Positions 1 to 11,640 of a stretch of 64,000 nucleotides of DNA are shown piece after piece; the stretch's first letter is position 1; each line of letters starts with the position of its first letter. The translations under genes and the position numbers were made by a program. The DNA is from Epiperipatus broadwayi (Eukaryota > Onychophora > Udeonychophora > Euonychophora > Peripatidae), in the NCBI GenBank assembly GCA_028023455.1, contig JAQFVV010000020.1:5689092-5753091 (forward strand). The letters run 5' to 3'. The notes under the pieces were generated by a model. The model was not told where the DNA came from. It searched no databases and was given only the letters and a program-made list of their open reading frames with translations.

Positions 1-154
1 AAGGTACATTTATGATAAACAAAAATGCAAGTTAAAAAACTTGCTAACGCTTGTATTTATGTCCACAGATGGCGTCCTACCAAAAACACCTATCAAGCGT
101 ATATTCGTTTACATAAACGTCAGAGTAGTTAGTATTCACTATCTCTAACTATAA

Positions 155-210
155 TTCCACTTTCAGATCATGATTTCAAGCTATTTGCTATCGTCAGTGA
201 AAGACAGGAA
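155..210 (-). ncRNA. Hammerhead-like ribozyme, 409-bp satellite copy 1
   Basis: On the minus strand: stem I TTCC (internal loop) CTTTCA, core CTGACGA, stem II AGC/GCT with loop AAATA, GAAA, minimal stem III T-CATG-A, cleavage triplet ATC, then TGAAAG (loop) GGAA closing stem I. All invariant core bases of the CUGANGA...GAAA...NUH consensus are present. Weak point: the base pair next to the core in stem II (10.1/11.1) is T opposite T, where natural hammerheads usually have G-C. Confidence 0.65.
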
Positions 211-563
211 TAAAGAAACTAGATCTAAATACAAACTCTGAGCGTTTATGAAACAATTTCTATTCAGCTTGCAAGCGTGAATCTTTTAGACATGTAATGT
301 CTTCAAACTCAGCATAGCAAGCCAGATGGCTATATGGTTCTGATCTCAGTTCAGCATCACCACATAGTAGAAGCCTCTGCAATCTATATCATTGCAAGAA
401 AGACCTCAAAGGTACATTTATGATAAACAAAAATGCAAGTTAAAAAACTTGCTAACGCTTGTATTTATGTCCACAGATGGCGTCCTACCAAAAACACCTA
501 TCAAGCGTATATTTCGTTTACATAAACGTCAGAGTAGTTAGTATTCACTATCTCTAACTATAA

Positions 564-619
564 TTCCACTTTCAGATCATGATTTCAAGCTATTTGCTAT
601 CGTCAGTGAAAGACAGGAA
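564..619 (-). ncRNA. Hammerhead-like ribozyme, 409-bp satellite copy 2
   Basis: Identical in core and stems to the motif at 155-210. TCGTCAG (the core on the plus strand) lies at 600-606. It is in the second, truncated unit of the first orientation. Confidence 0.65.
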
Positions 620-678
620 TAAAGAAACTAGATCTAAATACAAACGCTCAGAGTTTGTATTTAGATCTAGTTTCTTTA

Positions 679-734
679 TTCCTGTCTTTCACTGACGATA
701 GCAAATAGCTTGAAATCATGATCTGAAAGTGGAA
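679..734 (+). ncRNA. Hammerhead-like ribozyme, 409-bp satellite copy 3
   Basis: First ribozyme of the inverted block. Core CTGACGA at 692-698, GAAA after a three-pair stem II, triplet ATC, and stem I pairing CTTTCA with TGAAAG and TTCC with GGAA. Confidence 0.65.
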
Positions 735-1087
735 TTATAGTTAGAGATAGTGAATACTAACTACTCTGACGTTTATGTAAACAAAATATACGCTTGATAG
801 GTGTTTTTGGTAGGACGCCATCTGTGGACATAAATACAAGCGTTAGCAAGTTTTTTAACTTGCATTTTTGTTTATCATAAATGTACCTTTGAGGTCTTTC
901 TTGCAATGATATAGATTGCAGAGGCTTCTACTATGTGGTGATGCTGAACTGAGATCAGACCCATATAGCTATCTGGTTTGCTATGCTGAGTTTGAAGACA
1001 TTACGTGTCTAAAAAATTCACGCTTGCAAGCTGAATAGAAATTGTTTCATAAACGCTCAGAGTTTGTATTTAGATCTAGTTTCTTTA

Positions 1088-1143
1088 TTCCTGTCTTTCA
1101 CTGACGATAGCAAATAGCTTGAAATCATGATCTGAAAGTGGAA
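1088..1143 (+). ncRNA. Hammerhead-like ribozyme, 409-bp satellite copy 4
   Basis: Same motif exactly 409 bp after the previous one, core CTGACGA at 1101-1107. A transcript of this array would carry ribozymes at unit spacing, which would release unit-length RNA if they cleave. Confidence 0.65.
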
Positions 1144-1496
1144 TTATAGTTAGAGATAGTGAATACTAACTACTCTGACGTTTATGTAAACAAAATATAC
1201 GCTTGATAGGTGTTTTTGGTAGGACGCCATCTGTGGACATAAATACAAGCGTTAGCAAGTTTTTTAACTTGCATTTTTGTTTATCATAAATGTACCTTTG
1301 AGGTCTTTCTTGCAATGATATAGATTGCAGAGGCTTCTACTATGTGGTGATGCTGAACTGAGATTAGACCCATATAGCTATCTGGTTTGCTATGCTGAGT
1401 TTGAAGACATTACGTGTCTAAAAAATTCACGCTTGCAAGCTGAATAGAAATTGTTTCATAAACGCTCAGAGTTTGTATTTAGATCTAGTTTCTTTA

Positions 1497-1552
1497 TTCC
1501 TGTCTTTCACTGACGATAGCAAATAGCTTGAAATCATGATCTGAAAGTGGAA
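1497..1552 (+). ncRNA. Hammerhead-like ribozyme, 409-bp satellite copy 5
   Basis: Core CTGACGA at 1510-1516, all paired segments as in copy 3, again 409 bp further on. Confidence 0.65.
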
Positions 1553-1905
1553 TTATAGTTAGAGATAGTGAATACTAACTACTCTGACGTTTATGTAAAT
1601 GAAATATACGCTTGATAGGTGTTTTTGGTAGGACACCATCTGTGGACATAAATACAAGCGTTAGCAAGTTTTTTAACTTGCATTTTTGTTTATCATAAAT
1701 GTACCTTTGAGGTCTTTCTTGCAATGATATAGATTGCAGAGGCTTCTACTATGTGGTGATGCTGAACTGAGATCAGACCCATATAGCTATCTGGTTTGCT
1801 ATGCTGAGTTTGAAGACATTACGTGTCTAAAAAATTCACGCTTGCAAGCTGAATAGAAATTGTTTCATAAACGCTCAGAGTTTGTATTTAGATCTAGTTT
1901 CTTTA

Positions 1906-1961
1906 TTCCTGTCTTTCACTGACGATAGCAAATAGCTTGAAATCATGATCTGAAAGTGGAA
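1906..1961 (+). ncRNA. Hammerhead-like ribozyme, 409-bp satellite copy 6
   Basis: Core CTGACGA at 1919-1925, all paired segments intact. It lies in the last, truncated unit. Confidence 0.65.
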
Positions 1962-2104
1962 TTATAGTTAGAGATAGTGAATACTAACAACTCTGACGTT
2001 TATGTAAACGAAATATACGCTTGATAGGTGTTTTTGGTAGGACACCATCTGTGGACATAAATACAAGCGTTAGCAAGTTTTTTAACTTGCATTTTTGTTT
2101 ATCA

Positions 2105-2121
2105 TATATATATATATATCC
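2105..2121. repeat. TA microsatellite at array end
   Basis: A short run of alternating T and A directly follows the truncated last satellite unit and marks the border with unique sequence. Confidence 0.8.
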
Positions 2122-3206
2122 AAAAACAAAGTCAGTAATGGTTGATGAAAGAAGAATTCATGTCATTTTTCAAATTGTATATTGGTGGTGTTAGAAGATT
2201 TAAGTTAATTGTGATGGTTTGTACAGAGATCAGAGAGTGAAGTAGGGTTAATATTAAGGACAATTAGATTGTGAAACATAAGGCAATGAGGGTGACATAT
2301 TGTTTCTTATGAAGGTAACTGCAATATTGGAGAAAAAATCCTGTGTACTCATAAGAAGGTAGCAAGTTGGTGAAAACATTTTTATGTGAATTCAGAGTAT
2401 TGAAGGTTAATGTCACCCAATAACACAGTGGTGTGAGTAAATTGTGTATTAATGGTAAGAATAATGCTGGCTATATTTTTTGGACCAGGAGGAATATATA
2501 CAAATATAACATTGATTACTGTGACACAGTGGTAAAATGTGGTAATTAATAAATGATAATGAATATAAAAATTTTTAATGTTATGGAGGGACATGATGTG
2601 GCTATAACCTGTCTAGTTATACTGATGATGAGGTGTTTCTGTAGCATGCTCCAAATCTTTTTTATTTAGATATTGTGAAAGATTAATTTTGGAACTGTTG
2701 TAGATTTCAGTTTCTAGAAGTTCAAGAATATGTTGCTGAATAATATCTATCCACTGATTTTGCAAAATAGTTAAAGTGATTTAAATCTTCATATAGATGA
2801 GGAGGAAGAAGGTTATTTTGTTACATACATTTGTGTGATTTAGTACTATGCTCTTCTAATTAGTGAATGAATATGCTAGTTTTAATTACTTTCTAATTAG
2901 AAATGTTGCTAAGTTTTGGTTAATGCATTAAGTACTGTGTCCTTATGAATTATGCATCACTGTAAGTAATTTTCAGTTTCCTGAGAAGTGATTGATTTCT
3001 ACAGATATTTAATCAATATAATCCAATTTATTATTGACGTCAATATTTTGAGTATCAATTGTCCTTGGTTTTAAGATTTCTCCATTATTATGTCAACATG
3101 TTTTTCTTTTATTCTCAGTGAGGGGTTTTGCTTATGGGTGGGAGAACTGGTAGTAATGTTTCCATTATGTGTAATAAGATTTTTACAATGTGTCAAAATT
3201 TTCTTT

Positions 3207-3278
3207 ACTTATCATTTGAGGATTAATTGGTTGAGAACGTGGACTTATCGTTTGAGGATTAATTGGTTGAGAAGGTGA
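3207..3278. repeat. 36-bp tandem duplication
   Basis: Two adjacent copies of a 36-bp unit starting acttatc and ending near ggttgagaa, with a few substitutions between them. Confidence 0.85.
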
Positions 3279-4061
3279 AGACTTGCCTTCCATAATCTTA
3301 GTTAACTCAATAGATTTGAGAAGTTAATTGTCGTGTGAATGAGAGGTTGTTTGAATAGTCATATAGATAAACTTCTTTTGAAAAATCTTTGTTGAAGTCA
3401 TTAGGAAGGCCCTCTTGATTGATTAGTAGCTGTTATATTAGGCAGTTGATGTTGAATATTATCACTGCTGTTAAGGATTTCATTAAATTGTTGATTTTGT
3501 GGGTCTAATTGCTTACCAGTGGTTTCTGTTGTTAAATTTTTTTGTTTGTAAGCATTGGCTGGCAAAATTTCCTCATTTATCACAGGTATAACATTGTGGT
3601 TTCAAACCTCAAATATATAATTACAGTGTTGCTTCTTGAACTAGAATCTGCATGGAATATTGTTAGAATCAAGGTTTGGCTGAAGTTGCAACCTGAATTC
3701 AAAACTGTTGGTTGCTATCGATCATTGACGTATCCTTTAGATAGATTTGTTTAAATATGAGTACTTAAATGTACTTTTTTTGGGTACTCATGGTTTTAGG
3801 TATTAGTGTAGTCTTTTATATGATATAACCACATCTTTTTTTAAAAAAAAAAAACAACATTTTTAATAGTAAATTTCAAAAGAGTAAAGTTTTTACTTAG
3901 TTTTTTTTGACCATTTTCTTTACCCATTACCAATTTATTTATCTAAATATCCGTTCTAAAGATTGCCTGAATAAATTGAATGAAAATAGATCGCCTTATC
4001 ATAATCTTCTATTTTGATGTGAATTTGTTGATTTTTGACAATTTACTTATTTTAATTTGAA

Positions 4062-4125
4062 AATATAAGATATGCAATCAATACATTCAACATAATATAA
4101 GATATGCAATCAATACATTCAACAT
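4062..4125. repeat. 32-bp tandem duplication
   Basis: Two essentially identical adjacent 32-bp copies beginning aatataagatatgcaatc. Confidence 0.88.
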
Positions 4126-5532
4126 TCCTACACACCTGTTTATATATGTAAACAAAATATTTGATGAAGACATGAATATTGTTTTCAGCTTCATATCTGT
4201 ATGTGAATCGTAGCTAGGCTTATAAACTAGCCATATTCCTATTAGCTGCACTGTAATACTAATAATCGGTAACCACACACATGCATAAAACAAAAACAGT
4301 ATTCATATGAAGTAACAAAAACGATTTTGTTATTTACCAAGGCACTATTGACATTCAGATATTTGATCTTTCTGGCCTACCGGATGAGCAAAAGTTATTT
4401 AAAAAGTATATATAGTGAGAAAAGGTTGTTGGGTTTCTGCATGAGTTGTGTGATATGGTGGAGTTCAGATGAAGGAAATACTGATTAAAAAAAAAAACAC
4501 AATACAATATATACATATACGAGTAAATATATACTTTTTTAACTGTAATATTCGTATATTAAAATTGGTTATATCTTTATAAAGACCCTTTTTCGACTGA
4601 ACTGTTCATTTTTATTAAACCAAATTTTTTATAAGTCGACCGTTATAATTTGTAATATTTATAAATATTTCATTTCACTATAATTGTTTATAATCTTATT
4701 AGGCTACTATTTCAAATCACTAATAATATATACCTTTTAATATATATATAAAGTATTGTTTTTATGTGAAAAATAAATTTACATCATATAAATCAAGATG
4801 TCCTTAAAATTATTATGAATATTATATTGCACTATAGAAAAAGAAGTTTAAATGCAGTTTTTAATTTTTTATATCAATAATCAAAAAAGATAATAATTAA
4901 ACTCTTAAGTCACATGTTATATTGTCTCTTCATAGCATGTATTCTAATATGTTTTAAAATTAGTATTAAAAATGGATAGCAATCCGTTTTTATGTTGAGA
5001 GAGATACAATAAAGCATCTAAAAAAGCAATAAAGTCTGTGTGGATAACATAAATTTTTTGAATATTTTGCTGTAAGATGTATAGATAAAATTTATGAGGA
5101 GGTCAATATTGAGTATTTTTGCATCTTGCTTTCATTGATAATAAAGCACAGATAAGCATAATCTATGACAAGCTTTCAGATATATGTAAGATGACAAATT
5201 CTGTTTGGTATTATAATCATAAACACAATATTGTTATGTACTTCTAATAATATCTCTGAATTTTATGCCTTTTATAAATGATTTGGCAGCATTAATGGTC
5301 ATAATTGTAATATCAGTGTTAAAAAGAAGTGGTGGGTATGGTTGTTAAGAGCCAAAGACACCAAAATGTATAGGTACTGAACTGAGTTCAGACATATATG
5401 ACTACCTAAGATAATGAGCTTGGATTGAAAATTTCCAATTTAAGATTCATAGTTTTGTAGTTAAGTAGAGATAAAAGGTGGCTGCTGGAGGGTTGTATTA
5501 GATCCTAAGATGTAGGTGAAGTGCTCTCAAAT

Positions 5533-5587
5533 CCAAGGCTCCTCACCGATGAAGACCATGAGTCAGAAACTAATCTGGGGATATTGG
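5533..5587 (+). ncRNA. Hammerhead-like ribozyme with core change, ~450-bp family
   Basis: Same layout as the consensus copy at 38413-38467, but the core reads CCGATGA instead of CTGATGA, and the triplet is ATC. Stem I (CCAA/TTGG and TCCTCA/TGGGGA) still pairs. The core change should reduce or abolish cleavage. Confidence 0.5.
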
Positions 5588-5965
5588 ATGAGTAGGCACG
5601 AGATGGGGATTTTATGCACAAGCCTTCTGGCATCGATTGATTACTCTGGCTTGCACTGAGTGGCATTACTGTATGGAAAGTTTTGCTCGCTTTAATAACA
5701 GTTATAAGCAAGCATAAGAAATAGTGATTATGTGATGTTTATTGGCTTATAATCAATCCTGCCTAATAGAATACTGGTGGCTATGGTTATTAAAGAACCA
5801 AAGACACAAAAATTTATAGGTACTGAACTGAGTTCAGACTTAAATGACTATATAAGCTAATGAGCTTGGATTGAAAATATTGTAGTTTTGTGGTTAAGTA
5901 GAGATAAAAGATGGCTGCTGGATGGTTGCATTAGATCCTAAGATCTAGGTGAAGTGCTCTCAGAT

Positions 5966-6019
5966 CCAAGGCTCTTCAATGACAAAGGCTGCAACCAGAA
6001 ATTAGTCTGGGAATATTGG
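5966..6019 (+). ncRNA. Decayed hammerhead-like segment, ~450-bp family
   Basis: The second tandem unit has the homologous position, but its core is ATGACAA and stem II no longer pairs cleanly. It is a relic. Confidence 0.4.
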
Positions 6020-6440
6020 ATGAGTAGGCCCTAGATGGGTATTTTATGCACAAGCCTTCTGTCACCATTGATTATTCTGGCTTGCATGGAATGGCAATAC
6101 TGTATGGAGAGTTTTGCTTCTTTTAATAACAATTATAAGCAAGCATAAGAAATGGTGATTAAGCAAGCATAAGAAATGGTGATTATGTGATGTTTTTGGC
6201 TTAAAACCAATCCTGCCTAATAGAATACTGGTGACTATGGTTATTAAAGAACCAAAGACCCTAAAATGTATATGTACTAAAACTGAGTTCAGACCTATAT
6301 GACTATATAAGCTAATGAGCTTGGATTGAAAATATTGTATTTTCAATTTAAGACTCATAGTTTTGTAGTCAAGTAGAGATAATAGGTGGCTGCTGGAGGG
6401 TTGCATTAGATCCTAAGATCTAAGTGAAGTGCTCTCAGAT

Positions 6441-6495
6441 ACAAGGCTCCTCACTGATGAAGGCCACAAGCCAGAAACTTGTCTCGGGATATTGG
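6441..6495 (+). ncRNA. Hammerhead-like ribozyme, ~450-bp family, core intact
   Basis: Core CTGATGA at 6454-6460, stem II GGC/GCC with loop CACAA, GAAA at 6474-6477, short C-TT-G stem III, triplet GTC at 6481-6483. Stem I pairs TCCTCA with TCGGGA (one mismatch), then an internal loop, then outer pairing with ATTGG. Caveats: the 10.1/11.1 position is A opposite A, and the two-base stem III loop would need dimer formation. Confidence 0.6.
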
Positions 6496-6880
6496 ATGAG
6501 TATGTGCTAGATGGGGATTTTATGCACAAGTCTTTTGACATCCATTGTTGTATGGAGAGTTTTGCCTGTTTTTCAATGAGGATCATTGCCATTTGCATCT
6601 ATTCATCCAGCAGCTACATTCACTTATTTTATGTTATCTAAAAAAATAATCTGAGATTTAAATACTCTATAATTTTGAATCTATGCTAATTTTTTTGCAA
6701 AGATGTGACATTAGACTAGCAACTTATCCACTTCCTGTGGCATGTGGGAGCAATTCTTTGTTCACCAGCTCCACAAGGATGGAGGATTCACATATAAATT
6801 GATAAGAAGATGCATGATAAAAGATAAATGATTACTTGTCTTAACCTGTTACACCTTTTCAGGAAATTTTAATTTATTAA

Positions 6881-8640
6881 TCGTTTTATTTCATGCAAAT
6901 GACTGCCATTAATCGCAAAAGCTAATAGAGGTAATTACTAGAATCATTAAAACAAGATTAAAATCTAGAAAATGAATTTAAAATATAACCTAATAATGCA
7001 AAATAGGAAATAATTATAAAAAATTCTAATTTTAATGATGGAACTAATTTGAAATGACTAGAAAATCAATATCTGTGAAAATAAAAGTGAAGAAAAAATG
7101 CTTAATGATGATATTTCTGAGAATTCAAGCTTAACCCTGATATCAAGAAATAAAACAGCTTTCAACAACTACAAACCATTCAGTCAGGATGGAAAACAGT
7201 TGAAAAAACATGCCAGATGCAAAGATGAATAAAAACCATGGGAAAATGTTTTTTTTTTTAAATGTTAAATTGTTCACAAAGAAAAAGTAATGACATCATG
7301 GTGCCAAACCAGAGGTAGCTGAATGTGGCAAAACTTTGCAAGAAGGAAAAATTACTTTAAATACCAATTCAATCTCAAATTAAAAATTAAACATTATGGA
7401 TTATGATTTAAACAATCTCCCTGCATAAAAATTAGAAATTTACAATGATTAGATCAAAAGTTATTGGGCCACTTTCGTTGCAATTGGGGTGCCACAAAAA
7501 AATAATTTTTTTCAAAAGTATGATGAAGTGAATTAGAAGATAAAAAACTATGATTTAGAGATAAAATAGATTTATAGGATGCTATGGGCCTAGACAGAAA
7601 CACTGAAGTGATTAATTATTCAAACCCTTTAGTTTCAAATTATTAAGGAAAACCCAAAGACTAAATACAAACTGTTAGATTTTATAATTGGAACTTTGAT
7701 TAAGAATCAAGATTTAGAACTCAACTTTTGGATTTGAAGAATTCAATAGGATCAGTATATATCGGTGGGTGTGAGTTTGAACTTCTCCCTTTGTTCCTCA
7801 GGTGTGGTGTTGGTGGTCATGAGGGGTTTGGTTCATGTGTGGGGCAGTCAGTGATCATTTCTAGCCTGAGAATACTGTCCATGCACGTGAAAGTCACTAT
7901 ATTCACTTGGACTTCATCTTGAAGGTCTACTGCATACTTTGATGGATCATTAGTTAGGTAAGTGCTGATTTGCGCCCACTATTATTAGGCTTTGTTAGTT
8001 AACTTTAGATTTAGATCATTTGTAATGCAGTTGGTCTGCTTTAGGTCACAGCCATTTTTTTTGTAAAATTAATGGAGTTGTAATATTTTATGGGTATGGG
8101 TCTGCACTCCTCCTTTCTTCCTCATTGGTGGCTGATAGTGGTTGGTAGGGGTCTAGTTTGTGATGCGGGCTGTTGACAATTGTTGCCACTACCTGAAAAC
8201 CTGCTGAGAGGGTACCTGGTCAAAGTTCTTGCACCATTTTACTCTCTGATGGGCTTCTGCACCTCATTGATGGGTTGATTTTGAGCAGTCCAGATCTGTG
8301 CTCATTATTTGTTATGTTTCCCTTGTTGGCTTTCCAATTTTGCGCAGACTGAATTTGTTCCCTGCATATTTGGACTGTTAAATTGGGAGACAGAGGTATC
8401 CATAATGGTCTTTGCATGGCTTGGCTGTGGGTTGGGGGTTGTTGTCTTGTGGACTTGGGCCTTGGATATCATTGCCTATTGTGGTAGTTGGCACAATGCT
8501 GGACTTGTCCACATATTCAGCTGAAGCTTGTCTTCACTTTAGGATCCTGGGGGTGGGATCATTGGGCTATGGATAACTTTTCGGCAGCTGGGCCATGTAG
8601 ACCCATGTACAGATACACATTGTGCAAGATTATAATGCTT
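6881..8640 (+). mobile_element. Interspersed element copy A (LINE-like remnant)
   Basis: About 1.75 kb, alignable by eye with 49341-51261 through ordered blocks: an AT-rich 5' part starting near tgcaaatg..gccatta, then a much more GC-rich 3' part from about 7740 with shared phrases such as ggtctgcactcctc, cctgctg, and ggcttggctgtgg. All frames are broken. The other copy ends in a poly-A run, which suggests retrotransposition, so this is probably the 3' region of a LINE or a composite non-autonomous retroelement. I recognise no domain. The GC-rich half stands out sharply from its surroundings. Divergence between copies indicates age. Confidence 0.6.
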
Positions 8641-8678
8641 TTGTGGGCATAATTGTTGTCTGGGGTGTGTTCTTGTTT

Positions 8679-8733
8679 GTTGCCACTACCTGAATACCTG
8701 CTGGGAGAGTACCTGGTCAATGTTTCTGCACCC
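8679..8733 (+). repeat. Partial duplication inside element copy A
   Basis: Repeats, with changes, the segment at about 8181-8236 (gttgccactacctga..acctgctg..gtacctggtcaa). Copy B at 50.6 kb has it once, so the duplication is specific to this copy or subfamily. Confidence 0.7.
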
Positions 8734-8830
8734 TTTCCTTGATGGGTCGATTTTTTAAATGTGATTTTGGAGTTATGTGATTCATGTTTCTTCTTAATAT
8801 CTTTGTATGTGGTTTTCTTTTATGCAATAA

Positions 8831-10067
8831 AAATTACTAGATCAGAAGTCAAACTCTAACAATGTGCTATTACTTTAAATATTATAAATTTCACGCACTC
8901 ACACATCATATTTAAAGTAATAGCGCATTATCAGAGTTCAACTTCCATCTAATAATTTTAATATTTTCAGCACTTTATAATAGTACTGTAATAGATTTTA
9001 TGCAATAAGGAAGTTCTAAATTCACTTAAAATCAGGATTTCCCCATTTTATATACACACATTAAATTTTACAAGATTATAATGGAAATCTGTTCAAACAT
9101 TATAGATGTCTATACTATGCATGTTGTTGTTTTTGCATTTAAATCACATTCTATTTTTGCTTTTTAAAAAAAGAGTACATAATAAATTAATCATTTACTG
9201 TGTCTGCAAGTTTATTTTTAAAAAGTGAGTAACAGTAGTGGGCACAATTAAATTTGATAATTAAAAATTAAAATCTGATTTTTAATTACAATTAACAATT
9301 TAAAAATTACATAATGTGATCTGAAATTAATGTGATGTGAAACAATGAGAATTGATTTTTAAACGAAATTGAAAATTAAAAAATTAAAGACAAAAATAAT
9401 AATTTAATTTTTAATTGTTAGTTTTAATTAAATTTTTCCCAATAGTGGTAAGTAGGTATTTTTTATTATTATAAGTCTAAATTCTTATTTTAAACTTTTA
9501 GTTTACCCTAATGGAGAGAAAAAAACATCCAAGAAAATGAATTTCTTTGGGAACAAAAGTTTCAATTTTAGATTGCTTAGGATCAATAGCAATTGGAAAA
9601 CATTTTAGTTTGGGCGAGTGTACTATAAGAGCAATTAAAAAAAATGAAATTGGTACTAGTTGTATTTCCTGTTGTGACAAATCTGATGTCCTACTAGTTC
9701 ACAAATGAACTTGCTATATCTCCAAATAGTGATAATGATTAAAAAATTGTACATGTATGAAAAAATGTAAAATACTGTAAATTCCACATAAAAATATATT
9801 GTTTTGAATAAAATTAAATACTGTAGTTAATAAAAAAAGTAAAAAAGTTTGTCTTGTATCAATTTTTTTCAAATTTGAAATTTTTTATTAGTCATATTTT
9901 ATTTCCTTTTTTTAATGCAAATTTTAAAGTAATTTTATGTTGTTGCTTTACTTTTATGCAATTTTCGAAAATTACAGTACATATCCCCCATTTTTCAAAG
10001 TAAGCCTATTTTTGTGTGATTTCTTTTGTGCGCATTTTCTGAGGAACCTATCTACTGCATAAAGGTG
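8831..10067 (-). mobile_element. DNA-transposon-like element, copy 1
   Basis: This stretch is the inverted relative of 47045-48036. Its left part is a ~50-bp-arm hairpin (8831-8955) around ctattactttaaat and atttaaagtaatagcg. The middle is a low-complexity run of attaaaaatt-type sequence. The right end reads gaggaacctatct..gcataaaggtgta, matching the other copy's terminus (cacctgggtctc..atgcgatagataggttcc) apart from a deletion next to the end. A TA follows at 10068-10069. The TA target and the cacctgg terminus suggest a Tc1/mariner-pogo type non-autonomous element. There is no transposase frame. Confidence 0.55.
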
Positions 10068-10069
10068 TA

Positions 10070-11640
10070 TATATGAGTATACTTACATTCAAATATTAAA
10101 TATATGAATGATACATGGAGAATTAAAACTTTTTAGTTTGATCAAGAAATTAAGATTTCTTATATCAAAAGTAGAATTAGACAGCTCATCCATGTTCAAA
10201 ATAACAATTATAACGTATCTGTTCTTTTTCTTTAAGATGTGGCTGCAATGCTTCAGAGATAGATTTCTTTCTCTAATTTTTTACTTGTAACTAATTCATT
10301 AAAACTTTATGAATGGAATTCAAAATCAAAATCAGTATTTCAGCTTTTTAAGGGTTGACCAAATATATAATGATGAATTATTCATAAGAATAATAAAACC
10401 TCTAGAAACTATATGAAAGAAGTTCTTAAAGTTGATCTATATCTGATTGGATGATTCAATTAATTGATCAATATAAGATATTGAAAATTCACTTCTTTGA
10501 TGTCCATGGTTATGCAATATCTTTTTTTGGAAGTTCCGAAAGTAAATATTTTATATGATATTTTTAGTAGATGAAAAGAGAATTTTGATTAATATTTGAA
10601 TAAAATACAAGAATTCAGAATATTCCAAATAATTATATATTGTAGCAACATTCAATTGGGGAAGTTTAAAACATGTGTTTGCTTTAACATTATTGAAAGT
10701 ATTCAAGAATTATACGGTCCCATATATAAATTCCACTTAATCTAAAGGTTGATTATATTTTGCATAAATAAAAGATAAGAATAAATTCTATTAATCATCA
10801 CAAAATGTTATTGTTCTTTACTTTCACTTCAAATATAAATTCTGTCAAGATTTTATTGAATAAGTTGCATATAGACGTAGATGAACTTTAGTGTGGTTTT
10901 AGAGAAACAAAAAACAATGTAGCTATGAGTTCTTTTTTTTTTTTGCCAGGAAAATGAAAGAGAATAATCATAAGCAAAGGCATATTTTACTAATCCTTTT
11001 ACCATTTGGTCAAGATATTTAACTCAATCAAATAGTGACCCTGTTACTGAAGGTAGGAAATTTGAAATAAAATCTATCTATATATATATAATTATAATAA
11101 AAATAATAAATTATAATTACAATTTTGTTTTAATTAACGAACATTTTATTTATATTCTATATATATATTTATTATAACTTTGTTTTATTTTTATGAAAGA
11201 ATAATCAAATATAGATTATACATGAATGTGATCAAAATAAAAACAGGTTCAAAAACTGAATTAGACCAAATACAATGTACATATTTGTAAATAATATATC
11301 ATACTCCTTTTTTTACATTTTTTATTTGGAAAAGTCTTTTATTATTGTTGTTTCTTACATTTTCTACCATCAGGCAATCTTTTTCAACACATAAATGTTC
11401 TTTATATTAATGTATACACACAGACACATATATATGCACATACATATAAATATGGTACATGTGTGTAAAATATTAATATAAAGAATATATATCGGTGCAT
11501 GTGAAAATGACAGAAATAATAATATATATATATTGTAACAGTCGCTGCCTTCGTCTCTATACGCATTGAGCATGACATGCGTTTTCTAACATCGAGCAGC
11601 AATTAAGAAATATTCAAAGACATCCAAAATATACATTACT
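10070..11640. other. AT-rich stretch without recognisable genes
   Basis: No element, exon or RNA gene recognised. It contains AT-microsatellite patches near 11075-11170 and 11515-11535. Confidence 0.6.

Larger units (their letters stand above)
1..2105. repeat. 409-bp satellite array with internal inversion
   Basis: Tandem units of about 409 bp. The first two (1-408 and a partial 409-645) run in one direction. At 645/646 the array flips and continues as 646-1054, 1055-1463, 1464-1872 and a partial 1873-2105, ending at a short TA microsatellite. Units differ at only a few positions, for example ggacgcc versus ggacacc, so amplification was recent. Each unit has a small palindrome (GCAAGTT-AAAA-AACTTGC) and one hammerhead-like ribozyme motif (listed separately). 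A segment beginning ctgaactgag resembles the ~450-bp family elsewhere in the window. No protein coding is visible. I infer a retrozyme-like satellite; a plain satellite that happens to contain the motif is the alternative. Confidence 0.93.
2122..5330. other. AT-rich stretch without recognisable genes
   Basis: No element or exon recognised. Two small local duplications are listed separately (3207-3278 and 4062-4125). Poly-A/T runs are common, for example near 3840 and 4485. Short open frames here show no domain. Confidence 0.6.
5331..6575 (+). repeat. ~450-bp repeat family, three tandem units
   Basis: Units start at about 5331, 5776 and 6230 (periods 445 and 454). Each carries the same ordered landmarks: ggtggctatgg, ctgaactgagttcagac, atgagcttggattgaaaat, a purine-rich taagtagagataaaaggtggc, a hammerhead-like segment, gggattttatgcacaagcc, and tatggagagttttgcc. 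The third unit lacks a piece near 6550 and is truncated. A 33-bp local duplication occurs near 6135-6185. Relatives are scattered through the window, many as foldbacks. It is non-coding. I infer a retrozyme-like repeat; an ordinary dispersed satellite is the alternative. Confidence 0.9.

Noticed and set aside
1-2105. CRISPR array
   Set aside because: The repeats are 409 bp, contiguous and lack spacers. The genome is eukaryotic.
8309-8524. Tryptophan- and glycine-rich frames in the GC-rich part of element copy A as a gene
   Set aside because: The region is a repeat with a relative at 50.7 kb, and the frames are not conserved between the two copies.
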